Numbered from the stretch's first letter, positions 28,318 to 38,802 are shown. The stretch is DNA of 48,406 bases from Desulfobacteraceae bacterium (GCA_024230435.1 JAAERL010000074.1:1-48406), one strand, 5' to 3'. A program made the numbers and translations. Notes: generated by a model not told the origin, from the letters alone.

Positions 28318-28864
28318 GAATCTCTTTCTCTTTTCCTTTATATATCCCCTCGATCTTTTCTATATGCTCGTTTGTTATCTTTTGAACTTGATCTTGTGCT
28401 TTAAATGCATCGTCTTCAGAAACTTCTCCATCTTTTTTAAAACCTTTAATCAATTCATTTGAATCGCGGCGAATATTGCGAATAGCGACTTTATGTTCTT
28501 CACACAATTTATGAACTACTTTAACCAGCTCTTTTCGCCGCTGCTCTGAAAGCGGCGGTATGGCAATTCGGATCAGCTTCCCGTCATTTGACGGTGTTAA
28601 CCCGAGATCAGACTTTAGTATTGCTTTTTCAATTTCTTTAATTGCAGTAGCGTCCCAAGGCTGTATTGTAATAAGACGGCTTTCAGGAACGGAAATGGTG
28701 GCCATTTGATTTAAAGCCGTCAAAGTTCCGTAGTAATCAGCCCTGATACCATCCAACAAGGATGCAGACGCACGCCCTGTTCGAATGCGCTTAAGCTCAC
28801 CTTCCAGTGCGACTATCGTCTTGTCCATCCTCTCTCTTGTCTCTTGATAGGTTTCTTCTATCAT
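28307..28864 (-). CDS. frr: Ribosome recycling factor
   Basis: RRF splits post-termination ribosomes with EF-G. The 185-residue protein has the usual two domains: a three-helix bundle ([22 protein letters not shown] at the N terminus) and a small beta domain (about 30-105). The conserved basic helix [17 protein letters not shown] is present. Shine-Dalgarno GAGGTGAT precedes the ATG. It follows pyrH, as in most bacteria, after a 99-nt gap. Confidence 0.97.
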   Translation of the reverse strand: MIEETYQETRERMDKTIVALEGELKRIRTGRASASLLDGIRADYYGTLTALNQMATISVPESRLITIQPWDATAIKEIEKAILKSDLGLTPSNDGKLIRIAIPPLSEQRRKELVKVVHKLCEEHKVAIRNIRRDSNELIKGFKKDGEVSEDDAFKAQDQVQKITNEHIEKIEGIYKGKEKEILEF

Positions 28865-28963
28865 TATATCACCTCATTATTGAAAATGAATACTGGTAGT
28901 GAAGGTCCCCGGGACTATTGTCATCAGATTTGACGAAAAAAACTATACAAATAACAGTGAAAT

Positions 28964-29683
28964 TTATTCAGTTGAAATTTTAGTTCCAACCTGCTCGCCA
29001 CAGACCACTTTAAGAACGTTACCTGCTTTCTTCAGATTAAAGATGACTAATGGCAATTTATTATCCATCGCCAGGGATATGGCGGTCATATCCATTATTT
29101 TCAACTGCCGTTCAAGTACTTTCATATAGCTGACCGATTTAATGAACTTTGCTTCGCAATTGACTTCAGGATCTTCTGAAAATACGCCGTCTACCTTTGT
29201 AGCTTTTAGAAGGATTTGCGCATGAACCTCCTGACCTCTCAATACAGCGGCAGTATCTGTTGTAAAATAAGGATTTCCCGTTCCAGCCGCAAAAATAACA
29301 ATCCTTCTTTTTTCAAGATGCCGCAATGCACGCCGCAGAATATATGGTTCAGCTACTTCATGCATGGATATCGCGGTTTGCACACGTGTCTGCATCCCGT
29401 TTTTTTCCAAAGCATCCTGCAAGGCGATGCTGTTTATCAATGTAGCCAGCATCCCCATGTGGTCCGCAGCGGTTCGTTCCATGCCGAAGGAGGTGGCTTT
29501 AACACCCCTGAAGATATTTCCGCCTCCTACGACAATGGCTATTTCTACGCCCAAATCATGAGTAGCTTTAACCTCTTTGGCTACATAATCAAGCATCTCC
29601 TGACTGATTCCAAACTTCTGATCACCCATCAGGGCTTCGCCGCTGAGTTTAAGCAAAATACGTTTATATTTTGGGCTATTCAA
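28964..29683 (-). CDS. pyrH: UMP kinase
   Basis: Hexameric bacterial UMP kinase of the amino acid kinase fold, phosphorylating UMP with ATP. The 239-residue protein has RILLKLSGEALMG (residues 8-20), VVGGGNIFRG, and the UMP/ATP-binding segments AAGTGNPYFTTDTAA and MDMTAISLAMDN. It starts 5 nt after the tsf stop; CGGAG spans the end of tsf, so translation is probably coupled. Confidence 0.97.
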   Translation of the reverse strand: MNSPKYKRILLKLSGEALMGDQKFGISQEMLDYVAKEVKATHDLGVEIAIVVGGGNIFRGVKATSFGMERTAADHMGMLATLINSIALQDALEKNGMQTRVQTAISMHEVAEPYILRRALRHLEKRRIVIFAAGTGNPYFTTDTAAVLRGQEVHAQILLKATKVDGVFSEDPEVNCEAKFIKSVSYMKVLERQLKIMDMTAISLAMDNKLPLVIFNLKKAGNVLKVVCGEQVGTKISTE

Positions 29684-29688
29684 AGTTC

Positions 29689-30288
29689 TTACTCCGTTCC
29701 TGCCTGAAACCGGGAAAATCGCTTAATTTGAATCTTTTCGCCTGTTTTTGCGATAACCTCATTCAGGTAATCTGATATGGTTTTATCGGGTTCGCGTACA
29801 TAGACCTGGTTCATCAAGCAATTTTCCTTATAAAATTTGCTTAATTTGCCATCTACGATTTTATCTAACATTTTTTCGGGCTTTCCGGTTTCAACTGCCT
29901 GTGCGCGGTAAATTTCCCTCTCACGTTCAACTACTGCTTCCGGCACATTTTCCGGAGAAATGCTCACCGGATTAACAGCGGCTATGTGCATGGCGATATT
30001 TTTAGCAAATTCAATAAAATCAGGAGTTTTGGCTACAAAATCAGTTTCACAGTTCACTTCAACCATAACACCTATTTTGCCACCCATGTGAATATAGGAT
30101 TGAATTATGCCTTCGGTAGTAGCTCTTCCGGCACGCTTAGCGGCTGTTGCCAATCCTTTTTTACGCAAAAAATCGACCGCCTTTTCCATATCACCTTCAC
30201 AAGCCGCCAAAGCTTCCTTGCAATCCATAATACCTGCCCCGGATTTTTCACGGAGCTCTTTTACCATTATTGCGCTAATCTGTGTCAT
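29689..30288 (-). CDS. tsf: Elongation factor Ts (short form)
   Basis: Nucleotide exchange factor for EF-Tu. At 199 residues it is the short form (E. coli 283), as in several other bacterial phyla. It has the N-terminal UBA-like domain (VKELREKSGAGIMDCKEAL) and the core motif CETDFVAKTPDF. Shine-Dalgarno AGGAG lies 7 nt before ATG. It follows rpsB by 15 nt in the universal rpsB-tsf-pyrH-frr order. Confidence 0.97.
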   Translation of the reverse strand: MTQISAIMVKELREKSGAGIMDCKEALAACEGDMEKAVDFLRKKGLATAAKRAGRATTEGIIQSYIHMGGKIGVMVEVNCETDFVAKTPDFIEFAKNIAMHIAAVNPVSISPENVPEAVVEREREIYRAQAVETGKPEKMLDKIVDGKLSKFYKENCLMNQVYVREPDKTISDYLNEVIAKTGEKIQIKRFSRFQAGTE

Positions 30289-30303
30289 ATCTTTTCTCCT
30301 GAA

Positions 30304-31215
30304 TTATTCTGCTCCAGAGCTTTTAACTTCGTTGTTTAGTTCCTGTCCCTGTGCGCCAGGAACTTCGCTATTTCCATCCTCTTCGCCGGTTTTTCGTATA
30401 ATTTCAACGATAGGTCCCTGGCTTCCGTCGGATATAATTTTTCTTTCACCAGGTTTCAAGCTTGCTGCTGCAGTTTCTATTTCAGAAGGTTCTTCAGATT
30501 GTTTATCCGTTTCTGCCTGTTTCTTTTCATCAAGACGATTCTTTCCCTCCATACAGGCTTCCGCAATGCGGGAGGAAACCAGACGAATAGCGCGAATGGC
30601 ATCATCGTTACCCGGAATGGCATAGTCAATTTCGTCCGGATCGCAATTGGTATCAACAATAGCGACAATTGGAATTCCAAGCCGGCGGCCTTCCCTTACA
30701 GCTATTGATTCATTCTTTGGATCAACGATAAATAAAGCTCCGGGAAGCTTACCCATGTTTTGAATCCCGCCAAGGGTGTTATCCAGTTTTTCACGCTCTT
30801 TTCCCAATTTGAGCCGCTCTTTTTTGGGAAACAGGTTGATCGACCCATCATTTTCAATCGTATTCAAATAATTTAGCCGGTCAATGCTCTTTTTGATGGT
30901 TTGAAAATTTGTCAGCATTCCTCCAAGCCAGCGATTATGAACATAAAACATTTCGCTTCGATTGGCTTCCTCATAGATGGATTCCCTGGCCTGCTTTTTA
31001 GTTCCTACAAAAAGCACTGGTTTTCCGCCGGCAACTGTATCAACAATAAAGTCGTAAGCTGATTTAAACATGCGAACGGTTTTTTGAAGATCGATTATAT
31101 AGATACCATTGCGTGCACCGAAAATGTACGGCTTCATCTTAGGATTCCAACGCTTAGTTTGATGTCCGAAATGAACACCTGCTTCCAAAAGCTCTTTCAT
31201 TGTAACATAGGCCAT
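30304..31215 (-). CDS. rpsB: Ribosomal protein uS2 with long acidic C-terminal tail
   Basis: 30S protein S2. Residues 1-225 follow the family closely: [42 protein letters not shown], and [20 protein letters not shown]. The protein is 303 residues, about 50-60 longer than typical, because of a Glu/Ser/Lys-rich tail (about 230-303) containing [18 protein letters not shown]. Shine-Dalgarno AAGGAG precedes the ATG. Upstream is a 153-nt spacer with a stable hairpin (31262-31296), a plausible autoregulatory site as S2 controls rpsB-tsf in some bacteria. Confidence 0.97.
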   Translation of the reverse strand: MAYVTMKELLEAGVHFGHQTKRWNPKMKPYIFGARNGIYIIDLQKTVRMFKSAYDFIVDTVAGGKPVLFVGTKKQARESIYEEANRSEMFYVHNRWLGGMLTNFQTIKKSIDRLNYLNTIENDGSINLFPKKERLKLGKEREKLDNTLGGIQNMGKLPGALFIVDPKNESIAVREGRRLGIPIVAIVDTNCDPDEIDYAIPGNDDAIRAIRLVSSRIAEACMEGKNRLDEKKQAETDKQSEEPSEIETAAASLKPGERKIISDGSQGPIVEIIRKTGEEDGNSEVPGAQGQELNNEVKSSGAE

Positions 31216-31261
31216 TCTAAAATCTCCTTATTCTTGGTTTTTCTTGCGCCAGCTTCCCCCC

Positions 31262-31296
31262 CGGCCTCCACTTTCAATTGAAAGCACCAGAAGCCG
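31262..31296 (-). promoter_or_regulatory. Hairpin in the rpsB leader
   Basis: On the minus strand, CGGCTTC (31296-31290) pairs with GAGGCCG (31268-31262), and an inner CTTTC/GAAAG stem forms from the palindrome CTTTCAATTGAAAG (31284-31271). It lies about 45 nt before the rpsB start. A role in S2 autoregulation is inferred from position. Confidence 0.4.
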
Positions 31297-31368
31297 AGTC
31301 CACCAGCGTGTAAATTTAAATCAGGGTTTCGTAACAAATTCACTGCTAATCTGCAATAATTATTTACC

Positions 31369-32262
31369 TCACCCCATAACGAATATAGCGATACGATCAT
31401 GTCCGTAATAATCAGTTGAAAACATAATTTCAGAATAAACGCCACAATCTCTTCCGATCCGTGCAACCGCCTCTCGCTGATCGTAACCGATTTCAAACAT
31501 AAGTATTCCGTTTTTTTCCAAAAAACCATATGCGGACTCGATAATATGTGCAATATGTTCAAGTCCATTTTGTCCGCCGTCAAGAGCCAACAACGGCTCA
31601 TAACCCTTAACATCTTGATCTAATTTTGGAATTTCAAATGTTGGAATGTATGGTGGATTTGAGATAATCAGATCAAATTTCTGATCTGTACCAATGGCTT
31701 CAAACCAATGCCCGAGAAAAAATCCAACAGTTTCTTTTTCTAAAAGGCGGTGAGCGTTTGCCCGGGCGACGGTTATAGCGTCTATGGAAATATCCGAGGC
31801 CCAGTACCGGCCTTGGGGGCATTCAGATGCAATGGAGATACTAATAGCACCGGAGCCTGTGCCCAACTCCAACACCCTTGGAGCCGCCAGCCGTTTTTCC
31901 GTCCTAATATATTTTAGCGCGGACTCAACGAGACATTCGGTTTCAGGACGCGGAATCAGCACTGATTTGTTAATATGAAAATCAAGAGACCAGAATTCTT
32001 TATGCCCAACAATGTAGCCAACCGGCTCACTTTTCAAACGGCGCTTAATAAAATCCCGAAAAATTTTCAATTCGCCTTGTTGCAAAGGCTGATCATGCCT
32101 TAGATAAAGATCAATGCGGTTAAGCCCTAAAGCATGTGCAAGTAATATTTCGGCTGAAGCCCTGGGATTTTCAATCTTATGGTTTGAAAAATAGTCCACC
32201 GTCCAGTGAAGGGTTTCCATGACAGTCCAAACGGGCTTAACACCTTTCTCATGCATCCGCAT
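31369..32262 (-). CDS. prmC: Release factor glutamine methyltransferase PrmC
   Basis: N5-glutamine methyltransferase that modifies the GGQ motif of release factors. The 297-residue protein has an N-terminal helical domain ending [21 protein letters not shown], motif I ELGTGSG (132-138), and the catalytic NPPY (202-205). It directly follows prfA, its substrate gene, with a 14-nt overlap, which is the usual arrangement. ATG 32262 is annotated; in-frame ATG 32220, after the prfA stop, is an alternative. Neither has a strong Shine-Dalgarno. Confidence 0.94.
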   Translation of the reverse strand: MRMHEKGVKPVWTVMETLHWTVDYFSNHKIENPRASAEILLAHALGLNRIDLYLRHDQPLQQGELKIFRDFIKRRLKSEPVGYIVGHKEFWSLDFHINKSVLIPRPETECLVESALKYIRTEKRLAAPRVLELGTGSGAISISIASECPQGRYWASDISIDAITVARANAHRLLEKETVGFFLGHWFEAIGTDQKFDLIISNPPYIPTFEIPKLDQDVKGYEPLLALDGGQNGLEHIAHIIESAYGFLEKNGILMFEIGYDQREAVARIGRDCGVYSEIMFSTDYYGHDRIAIFVMG

Positions 32263-33316
32263 TTTGAAGCGCCTGACTTTGGTGGTGTGTAATCAGAGCA
32301 TCAATAATTTCATCAATATCGCCTTGTAGAATATTTTCCAGCCGATATAGGGTTAAACCAATGCGATGATCCGTCACTCTGCCCTGAGGGAAATTATACG
32401 TACGTATCCGCTCACTGCGATCACCACTGCCAACCTGGCTTTTACGTTCCTCGGATCGTTTGGCGTTTTGTTCCTTAGTGATCTTATCCAAAAGTCTTGC
32501 CCGCAAAACCTTCATTGCTTTGGCTTTGTTTTTGTGCTGGGATTTTTCGTCTTGGCAGCTAACAACCAAACCCGAAGGCAGATGTGTTATCCTTACGGCG
32601 GAATCCGTTGTATTAACCGACTGTCCACCAGGTCCTGCAGACCGGAATACATCTATTCGCAAATCATTTGGATCAACTTCCACTTCAACGTCCTCGGCCT
32701 CAGGTAAAACAGCGACAGTAACAGCCGATGTGTGTATGCGCCCCTGGGTTTCAGTTGCCGGAACACGCTGGACCCTGTGTGTTCCGCTTTCAAACTTCAT
32801 CCTGCTATACGCGCCCTTGCCTTTTACCAATGCAATGATTTCTTTGAGACCACCTACTCCAGTGGAATGGTGATCCATGACATCAATTTTCCAATTACGC
32901 TCTTCCGCGTATCGGCTATACATCTTATACAGGTCGGTTGCAAAAAGTCCGGCTTCATCACCCCCAGTCCCGGCTCGAATCTCAAGCAAAACGTTTTTTT
33001 CATCCAGGGGGTCCTTGGGGACAAGCAAAAGCTTAAGTTCATCAGACAGCTTTTCTTTTTCAGCACTTAACCGATCAACCTCTTCCTTGGCAAGGTCCTT
33101 TATTTCAGGATCACTGTCCTTAAGCAATTCTATGCTTTCATCCAATTCAGCATCAACTGCCTGATAATTTCTCATCGTTCGAACGACTTCGCTTAACTCT
33201 GAGTGTTCGCGAGCGTATTTCTGGTAGGCTGTACGATCCTGTAAAGTTTTTGGATCGCTTAGCAATCCTTCCAACTTTACATAACGCTCTTCAATACCTT
33301 TTAGTTTGTTTAACAT
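32249..33316 (-). CDS. prfA: Peptide chain release factor 1
   Basis: RF1, which reads UAA and UAG. The 355-residue protein has the codon-recognition tripeptide PAT in [13 protein letters not shown], distinguishing it from RF2 (SPF), and the peptidyl-hydrolysis motif in [15 protein letters not shown]. The frame extends upstream to 33340, but ATG 33316 gives the usual N terminus ([12 protein letters not shown]). It overlaps prmC by 14 nt. Confidence 0.96.
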   Translation of the reverse strand: MLNKLKGIEERYVKLEGLLSDPKTLQDRTAYQKYAREHSELSEVVRTMRNYQAVDAELDESIELLKDSDPEIKDLAKEEVDRLSAEKEKLSDELKLLLVPKDPLDEKNVLLEIRAGTGGDEAGLFATDLYKMYSRYAEERNWKIDVMDHHSTGVGGLKEIIALVKGKGAYSRMKFESGTHRVQRVPATETQGRIHTSAVTVAVLPEAEDVEVEVDPNDLRIDVFRSAGPGGQSVNTTDSAVRITHLPSGLVVSCQDEKSQHKNKAKAMKVLRARLLDKITKEQNAKRSEERKSQVGSGDRSERIRTYNFPQGRVTDHRIGLTLYRLENILQGDIDEIIDALITHHQSQALQNADA

Positions 33317-33386
33317 GCTCAATCTAACTCTTTGCAACAATCCGCAGACTGCACATTATCGGCTCAGCAGTTATACTAAAACAGAC

Positions 33387-33413
33387 AAGCTGCCCCCTTT
33401 GGTGCGGCAGCTT
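33387..33413. terminator. Strong hairpin between rpmE and prfA
   Basis: A perfect 8-bp stem, AAGCTGCC (33387-33394) and GGCAGCTT (33406-33413), with an 11-nt loop. On the minus strand a modest TTTT tract follows a few bases later. It may attenuate rho-rpmE transcription before prfA, or act as a processing site. Confidence 0.45.
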
Positions 33414-33459
33414 GAAATTGAACCGCTATACCGGAACAATATTTAAGTGTATGTTATTT

Positions 33460-33663
33460 TTACCCAAATTTAGCGTATTTTTTGCGGAAACGTTCAATTC
33501 GACCGGCAGTATCAACCAGTTTCTGCTTACCGGTGAAAAAAGGATGGCAATCGGAACAAATTTCCACTTTGATATCTTTTTTTGTTGAGCCAACGTCAAT
33601 TTGATTGCCGCAGGCGCATTTGATTTTTGTGTTGTGATAGTTAGGATGTATATCCGTTTTCAT
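33460..33663 (-). CDS. rpmE: Ribosomal protein bL31 (zinc form)
   Basis: A 67-residue 50S protein. Zinc ligands are visible as KCACG (Cys16, Cys18) and CSDC (Cys37, Cys40), so this is the C+ form rather than the zinc-free paralogue. The tail [19 protein letters not shown] is canonical. Shine-Dalgarno AGGGGG precedes the ATG. It lies 23 nt downstream of rho, a common pairing. Confidence 0.97.
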   Translation of the reverse strand: MKTDIHPNYHNTKIKCACGNQIDVGSTKKDIKVEICSDCHPFFTGKQKLVDTAGRIERFRKKYAKFG

Positions 33664-33686
33664 TTTTATTTCAACCCCCTACAATT

Positions 33687-34934
33687 TTATGCATTCATTG
33701 AATCAAGAAAATCCTTATTATCACGCGTTCCTTGCATTTTATCAAGCAAAAATTCTAATGCATCCGCCGGATTCAAGGACGCCAGCAACTTACGAATAAT
33801 CCAAACACGATTCAATGAATTTTCATCAAGCAACAACTCTTCTTTTCGCGTTCCGGATTTCTTGATATCAATGGCCGGGAAAATTCGCTTATCGGCCAGA
33901 CGGCGATCAAGTTGGATTTCAAGGTTACCGGTTCCTTTGAACTCTTCAAAAATAACCTCATCCATTCGGCTTCCTGTATCAATAAGAGCCGTGGCAATCA
34001 CAGTCAAACTACCACCGTCTTCAATATTACGGGCCGCACCAAAAAATCGCTTGGGCCGTTGCAACGCATTGGAATCAACACCACCGGACAATATTTTCCC
34101 CGATGGCGGCATAACTGAGTTATAGGCCCGCGCAAGACGGGTGATGCTATCAAGCAGGATAACAACATCCTTTTTGTGCTCTACTAAGCGCTTAGCTTTT
34201 TCAATCACCATCTCCGCCACTTGCACATGACGCTCAGCGGGCTCATCAAATGTTGAGCTGATTACCTCTCCCCGAACAGAGCGTTCCATATCTGTCACTT
34301 CTTCGGGGCGCTCATCAATTAGCAATACAAACAAAATGATATCGTTATGATTTTTTACGATACTGTTTGCAATGCACTGTAGCAGCATGGTTTTTCCGGA
34401 CCGTGGCGGCGATACAATCAACCCCCTCTGACCAAAGCCTATTGGGGTCAGAAGGTCCATAATTCGTGATGAATAATTTTCAGCTTCCATTTCAAGTCCG
34501 ACTTTTCTGTCAGGATATAATGGAACCAAATTATCAAAAAGAATCTTATCACGCGCTAATTCAGGATCTTCATAATTGATAGCCTCAACTTTGAGCAAGG
34601 CGAAATATCGTTCAGACTCCTTGGGTTGCCGAATTTGTCCTGAAACCGTATCACCGGTTTTAAGGTTAAACCGCCTGATTTGCGATGGAGACACATAAAT
34701 ATCATCCGGGCCTGGCAGATAGTTATAGCTGGGAGCCCTAAGAAAACCAAAGCCATCAGGCAAAATTTCAAGCGTCCCTTCTCCATAAATTAAACCATTT
34801 TTTTCAATTTGTGCTTGCAAGAGGGAAAATATCAATTCCTGCTTCCGCATTCCCGCGTAACCCTCAATTTTCAATTTCTTGGCAAGCTGTGCTAACTCAT
34901 TGATTTTTTTACTTTTAAGCTCGGAAATATTCAT
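33687..34934 (-). CDS. rho: Transcription termination factor Rho
   Basis: Hexameric RNA-dependent ATPase and helicase. The 415-residue protein has an N-terminal SAP-like helical domain, an OB-fold RNA-binding domain ([17 protein letters not shown], about 52-68), and an ATPase core with Walker A PPRSGKT and Walker [17 protein letters not shown]. The Q-loop and R-loop region is recognisable ([17 protein letters not shown]). Length is normal. Shine-Dalgarno GGAGAA precedes the ATG. A leader of about 280 nt lies upstream, consistent with rho autoregulation in other bacteria. Confidence 0.97.
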   Translation of the reverse strand: MNISELKSKKINELAQLAKKLKIEGYAGMRKQELIFSLLQAQIEKNGLIYGEGTLEILPDGFGFLRAPSYNYLPGPDDIYVSPSQIRRFNLKTGDTVSGQIRQPKESERYFALLKVEAINYEDPELARDKILFDNLVPLYPDRKVGLEMEAENYSSRIMDLLTPIGFGQRGLIVSPPRSGKTMLLQCIANSIVKNHNDIILFVLLIDERPEEVTDMERSVRGEVISSTFDEPAERHVQVAEMVIEKAKRLVEHKKDVVILLDSITRLARAYNSVMPPSGKILSGGVDSNALQRPKRFFGAARNIEDGGSLTVIATALIDTGSRMDEVIFEEFKGTGNLEIQLDRRLADKRIFPAIDIKKSGTRKEELLLDENSLNRVWIIRKLLASLNPADALEFLLDKMQGTRDNKDFLDSMNA

Positions 34935-35223
34935 TAACAGTTCTCCATTGGCATATTACTCATATCAATTTCCTCTATTGTGATATCTGATGATATTTTT
35001 TACCCCAGTCTAAGTGCTGGCCATTTAGCCCGCCTTATATTTCAAAACCGGAACAAATATCCCCATATCAAACCAAGTGCGTGAATCGTACTATGTTATC
35101 TAATTACGGGTATTCGCCCTTCCGGTGATAATTGCTTTAATCGAAACGTTGGAGGTAAATGAAGTTGTTCAATTAATGGAGAATTCTCTCCAACAGGGCG
35201 GGCTCCTTTTGTTCTTCGCTTTG
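34935..35223 (-). promoter_or_regulatory. Long rho leader with inverted repeat
   Basis: Between a candidate promoter and rho lies a 289-nt untranslated stretch. GTTGGAG (35194-35188 on the minus strand) can pair with CTCCAAC (35154-35148), enclosing a perfect palindrome GAGAATTCTC (35179-35188). No open frame is apparent. It may serve in Rho autoregulation. Confidence 0.35.
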
Positions 35224-35250
35224 AATATATCATGACCTAAAGACTGTCAA
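35224..35250 (-). promoter_or_regulatory. Candidate promoter for rho
   Basis: On the minus strand, a perfect TTGACA (35250-35245) is followed after a short 15-nt spacer by TATATT (35229-35224). The rest of the 35251-35623 spacer shows no gene I can support. Confidence 0.4.
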
Positions 35251-35623
35251 GTATTTTTGCACCATATTGAGCGCTGATCCAAACTTAACCAGTCATCCTG
35301 GAATATCTGACGAATTTTATAGCCTCAGCAACGCAACGATTTGCAAGCATACCAAAAATATTGAGCTGTCTTTAAATTAACCTCGGCAAGCATCCGTCCC
35401 CCGTTTTATTACTCCACAGATGCCTCTGACAACTATATGCAGCAGATGGAACTAACGTGCCGTATCTCATTCAAAATTCGTGGAACCTGCGGCCCATGCT
35501 ATACAATGGCCCCACTCTTCGTGCTCTACATGCGTTAACGCAAACATATGAGCTTAATGAACATAATGAACATAATTTCCATTTTCAGAAAGGCGCTTTT
35601 TATGGATGTAAATAAATTGCATG

Positions 35624-35675
35624 AAAAATGGGGATTTATTGAATCGAGCGAAGGCTATCCGCTTTCCCCATTTTT
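35624..35675 (-). terminator. Terminator-like hairpin downstream of adk
   Basis: AAAAATGGGGA and TCCCCATTTTT form an 11-bp stem (35624-35634 with 35665-35675). The 30-nt loop contains an inner AGCG/CGCT stem. On the minus strand it follows adk by about 25 nt and ends in five T residues. Confidence 0.6.
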
Positions 35676-35700
35676 GAAGTCCTTTTATAAATTATATCAA

Positions 35701-36423
<723 letters not shown>

Positions 36424-36453
36424 TCAATAATACGGTACTATAGAAAATTTAGG

Positions 36454-36481
36454 ATAGTATCAAAAGGTTGAGATGTGTCAA
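36454..36481 (-). promoter_or_regulatory. Candidate promoter for adk
   Basis: On the minus strand, TTGACA (36481-36476) and TACTAT (36459-36454) are separated by 16 nt. The adk start lies 91 nt downstream. Confidence 0.5.
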
Positions 36482-36593
36482 CCCATATTTGGCATCAATG
36501 CAAAAAGAGCGATTTGTTGTTCCGATTAGGGTCGCACGGTTTAGTCAAAAATTAAGATATCGCGCCTCCTTTCCGGGTGTTTTCGAAAATATA

Positions 36594-36718
36594 GAGCTAA
36601 GGCGATTTGTGTCAAAGATGCGAATACGTTAAGTATGCAAACTTGGCGCGCCTTTAAGAGGAAAAAAAATCTATGCGCAATAAGGGTGTATTCTTTTTCG
36701 CCAATCGGCTAAGACAGA
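36594..36718. repeat. Dispersed intergenic repeat, copy B
   Basis: It shares with copy A (37-145) the blocks CGAATACGTTAAGTATGCAA (36621-36640), TTGGCGCGCCTT (36643-36654), GAAAAAAAATC (36661-36671) and a terminal CGCCAATCG-x-CTAA block. Its ends form an imperfect inverted repeat: TAAGGCGATTTGTG on the left and, as reverse complement, TTAGCCGATTGGCG on the right. It lies between divergent adk and rpsU and contains no coding frame. Confidence 0.75.
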
Positions 36719-36770
36719 ATATCATTGTTGCATGACAAACCTTAAACATGAAATAAAAACATACTCAGGG

Positions 36771-36799
36771 TTGCAAAGCAAAAAAAATCAGTATATACT
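36771..36799 (+). promoter_or_regulatory. Promoter of rpsU
   Basis: TTGCAA (36771-36776) and TATACT (36794-36799) are separated by an ideal 17 nt. The rpsU start lies about 65 nt downstream of the expected initiation site. Confidence 0.65.
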
Positions 36800-36869
36800 T
36801 AGTTGTTTATTATGAAATTTTGCATAATTGAATAACCATCATTTGATGGAACGAAGGGGGCGAGCAAGG

Positions 36870-37076
36870 TTGAAGGAGATTACAGTTAGGGTACAAGATA
36901 ACGACTTGGAAAAAGCCATGAGAATTCTGAAAAAAAAGATTCAAAACGATGGCCTTTTCAAGCGTTTGAAGCTTAAAAAAAGCTATGAAAAACCAAGTGA
37001 GTACCGCCGCCGCAAGCAACGTGAAGCTTTACGCCGGCAAAGAATTGCTGCAGCACGCAGAAACCGGTACAAATAA
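36870..37076 (+). CDS. rpsU: Ribosomal protein bS21
   Basis: A 68-residue basic 30S protein involved in initiation. It starts at TTG 36870, giving MKEITVRVQDNDLEKAMR, the normal S21 N terminus. The frame continues upstream to an ATG-like start at 36828, but those 14 residues are not S21-like and AAGGGGG lies at good distance before the TTG. The C terminus is Arg/Lys-rich (RRRKQREALRRQR). It is monocistronic, with its own promoter and a strong terminator. Confidence 0.95.
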   Translation: MKEITVRVQDNDLEKAMRILKKKIQNDGLFKRLKLKKSYEKPSEYRRRKQREALRRQRIAAARRNRYK

Positions 37077-37092
37077 CTAATTTGCCGATGGG

Positions 37093-37133
37093 AAAAAAAC
37101 CCGGCCACCCCCTGCGCTGTGCCGGGTTTTTTT
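37093..37133. terminator. rpsU intrinsic terminator
   Basis: The stem AAAAAAACCCGGC (37093-37105) pairs with GCCGGGTTTTTTT (37121-37133). It lies 16 nt after the rpsU stop and could act on both strands. Confidence 0.95.
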
Positions 37134-37170
37134 GTTCTTGTTCAACTGAAAAAGTTGTTTTGCGATAGTT

Positions 37171-37230
37171 CAGCGCCCATCCGAAAATAGGCAAATTAGC
37201 TCAAATTAAGACGTGCAAAAATTTTACCGT
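37171..37230. repeat. Single arm of the 45306-45436 palindromic element
   Basis: It begins with AGCGCCCATC, as does 48205-48214, and contains GGCAAATTAG. It ends GTGCAAAAATTTTACC, matching GTGCGAAAAATTTTGCC in the left arm at 45306-45364. The rest of the 37134-37404 spacer contains a second repeat-like block at 37268-37306 and no gene. Confidence 0.5.
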
Positions 37231-37404
37231 AGACATACATCTGATATTACAAGATAAAATTTTATACAACAATATTTTTACGCAACAATAATATTAGATG
37301 AATTGGCATTGGGTGAATTGGTCGTTGCTCAACCGGCTCTATTTACGACCCATTTTCCTGCAGCTCTCATACCTATTTTAATATTAGACAGATGAGTTAT
37401 TAAA

Positions 37405-38685
37405 TTGAATTATCAAGAATGCCTGACATCAATGTACGGATTGCACCGGTTCGGCATTAAGCTGGAATTGGATACAATAAAACACATTCTAAACGAACTG
37501 GACAACCCTCAATCGGCTTACCGGATCATCCACATTGCAGGAACCAATGGAAAAGGTTCTGTTGCAGCCATGGTGTCAACAATTCTCATGACTGCGGGAT
37601 ACCGTGTGGGGCGATACACATCTCCACATTTAATAAAATTCAACGAACGTATCTGTATCAACGATCAGCAGATCACAGATAATGCCGTTGCAAATGCATA
37701 CAACCGTGTCAATGCTATAAAACAACCGGATCGCCAGCCTACTTTCTTTGAAATTACAACGGCCATGGCATTAGATGTGTTCAGGCAAGAATCAATTGAC
37801 TGGGCTGTGCTTGAAACCGGCATGGGTGGACGAATGGATGCCACCAATATCATTGATCCACAGATTACGGTAATCACCAATATATCCATGGAGCATAAGC
37901 AATACCTGGGAAATACAATACCGGAAATAGCTTATGAAAAAGCTGGAATCATAAAACCTGGCATTCCAATAATAACCGGCATTTCCCAACAAAATGCAAA
38001 ACATGTAATCAATGAAAAAGCAGCCTCAAGCAATGCGCCGGCGTATCAAAAAGGACTTGATTTTAAAGTTAGACAACAAAGAAACAACTGTTTTTCCTAC
38101 CACGGTATAACACACAAATGGCAATCACTTGAATTAAGGTTATCAGGCAGACATCAAATACAAAATGCTGCGCTTGCTTTAGCCGTTTGTGAAATACTGC
38201 ATAATAACGGCTGCATTGAAATTGATGAATCAACTATTCGTTCAGGGCTTTTACAGACAACCTGGCCGGGCAGAATGGAACTCTTTAGCACTGCACCGCA
38301 CCTTATTTTAGATGGCGCTCACAACCTCATGGCTGCTCGAATGTTGTCAAATCATTTGTGCACTGAATTTAAAGGCCGCAAAATCACATTGGTCGTTGGC
38401 ATACTAGACGACAAACCCTATCAGAGCATGCTTAAAGATCTGTCAATATCATGCAATCGCATCATCGTCACACAGCCAGCTATCGAAAGGGCCATTCCTG
38501 CAAATGTACTTGAAAAAGAAGCCAGGATGTTATGCCCGAATGTTGAAATAATACCCAAAGTATCCGAAGCTGTTCAAAAGGCGTTGGATACGAGTAGTGA
38601 TAAAGATGTAATTTGTATAGCAGGTTCTCTATACGTTGTGGGAGAAGCAAAATCAGCTTTATCCGCATCTGTACATATGAATTAA
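37405..38685 (+). CDS. folC: Bifunctional dihydrofolate / folylpolyglutamate synthase
   Basis: Mur-ligase-like enzyme that adds glutamate to dihydropteroate and to folates. The 426-residue protein starts at TTG, giving MNYQECLTSMYGLHRFGIKL, typical of FolC. It shows the P-loop IAGTNGKGSVAAM (about residues 44-56), VLETGMGGRMDATN, and ILDGAHNLMAA. Length is normal. The Shine-Dalgarno is weak. It stands alone between rpsU and a tRNA gene. Confidence 0.94.
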   Translation: MNYQECLTSMYGLHRFGIKLELDTIKHILNELDNPQSAYRIIHIAGTNGKGSVAAMVSTILMTAGYRVGRYTSPHLIKFNERICINDQQITDNAVANAYNRVNAIKQPDRQPTFFEITTAMALDVFRQESIDWAVLETGMGGRMDATNIIDPQITVITNISMEHKQYLGNTIPEIAYEKAGIIKPGIPIITGISQQNAKHVINEKAASSNAPAYQKGLDFKVRQQRNNCFSYHGITHKWQSLELRLSGRHQIQNAALALAVCEILHNNGCIEIDESTIRSGLLQTTWPGRMELFSTAPHLILDGAHNLMAARMLSNHLCTEFKGRKITLVVGILDDKPYQSMLKDLSISCNRIIVTQPAIERAIPANVLEKEARMLCPNVEIIPKVSEAVQKALDTSSDKDVICIAGSLYVVGEAKSALSASVHMN

Positions 38686-38763
38686 CTAAAGACTGCAACT
38701 AAAGGCTGTAAAAAATGCAAATCATCCGCGACCTTATTGTGAAATATCAGTTTTCACCAAAGC

Positions 38764-38792
38764 TTGACTTAAAAAGGTTTTTCCATTAAGTT
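38764..38792 (+). promoter_or_regulatory. Candidate promoter of tRNA-Arg
   Basis: TTGACT (38764-38769) and TAAGTT (38787-38792) are separated by 17 nt, ending 10 nt before the mature tRNA 5' end. Confidence 0.5.
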
Positions 38793-38802
38793 GCCGGTAT
38801 TT

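Noticed and set aside
28895-28915. GGTCCCCGGGACT near-palindrome between pyrH and frr.
   Set aside because: The centre is too tight for a hairpin and it shows no T tract or repeat elsewhere.
32366-33164. Several overlapping plus-strand frames opposite prfA.
   Set aside because: Shadows of the RF1 gene; no independent start signals.
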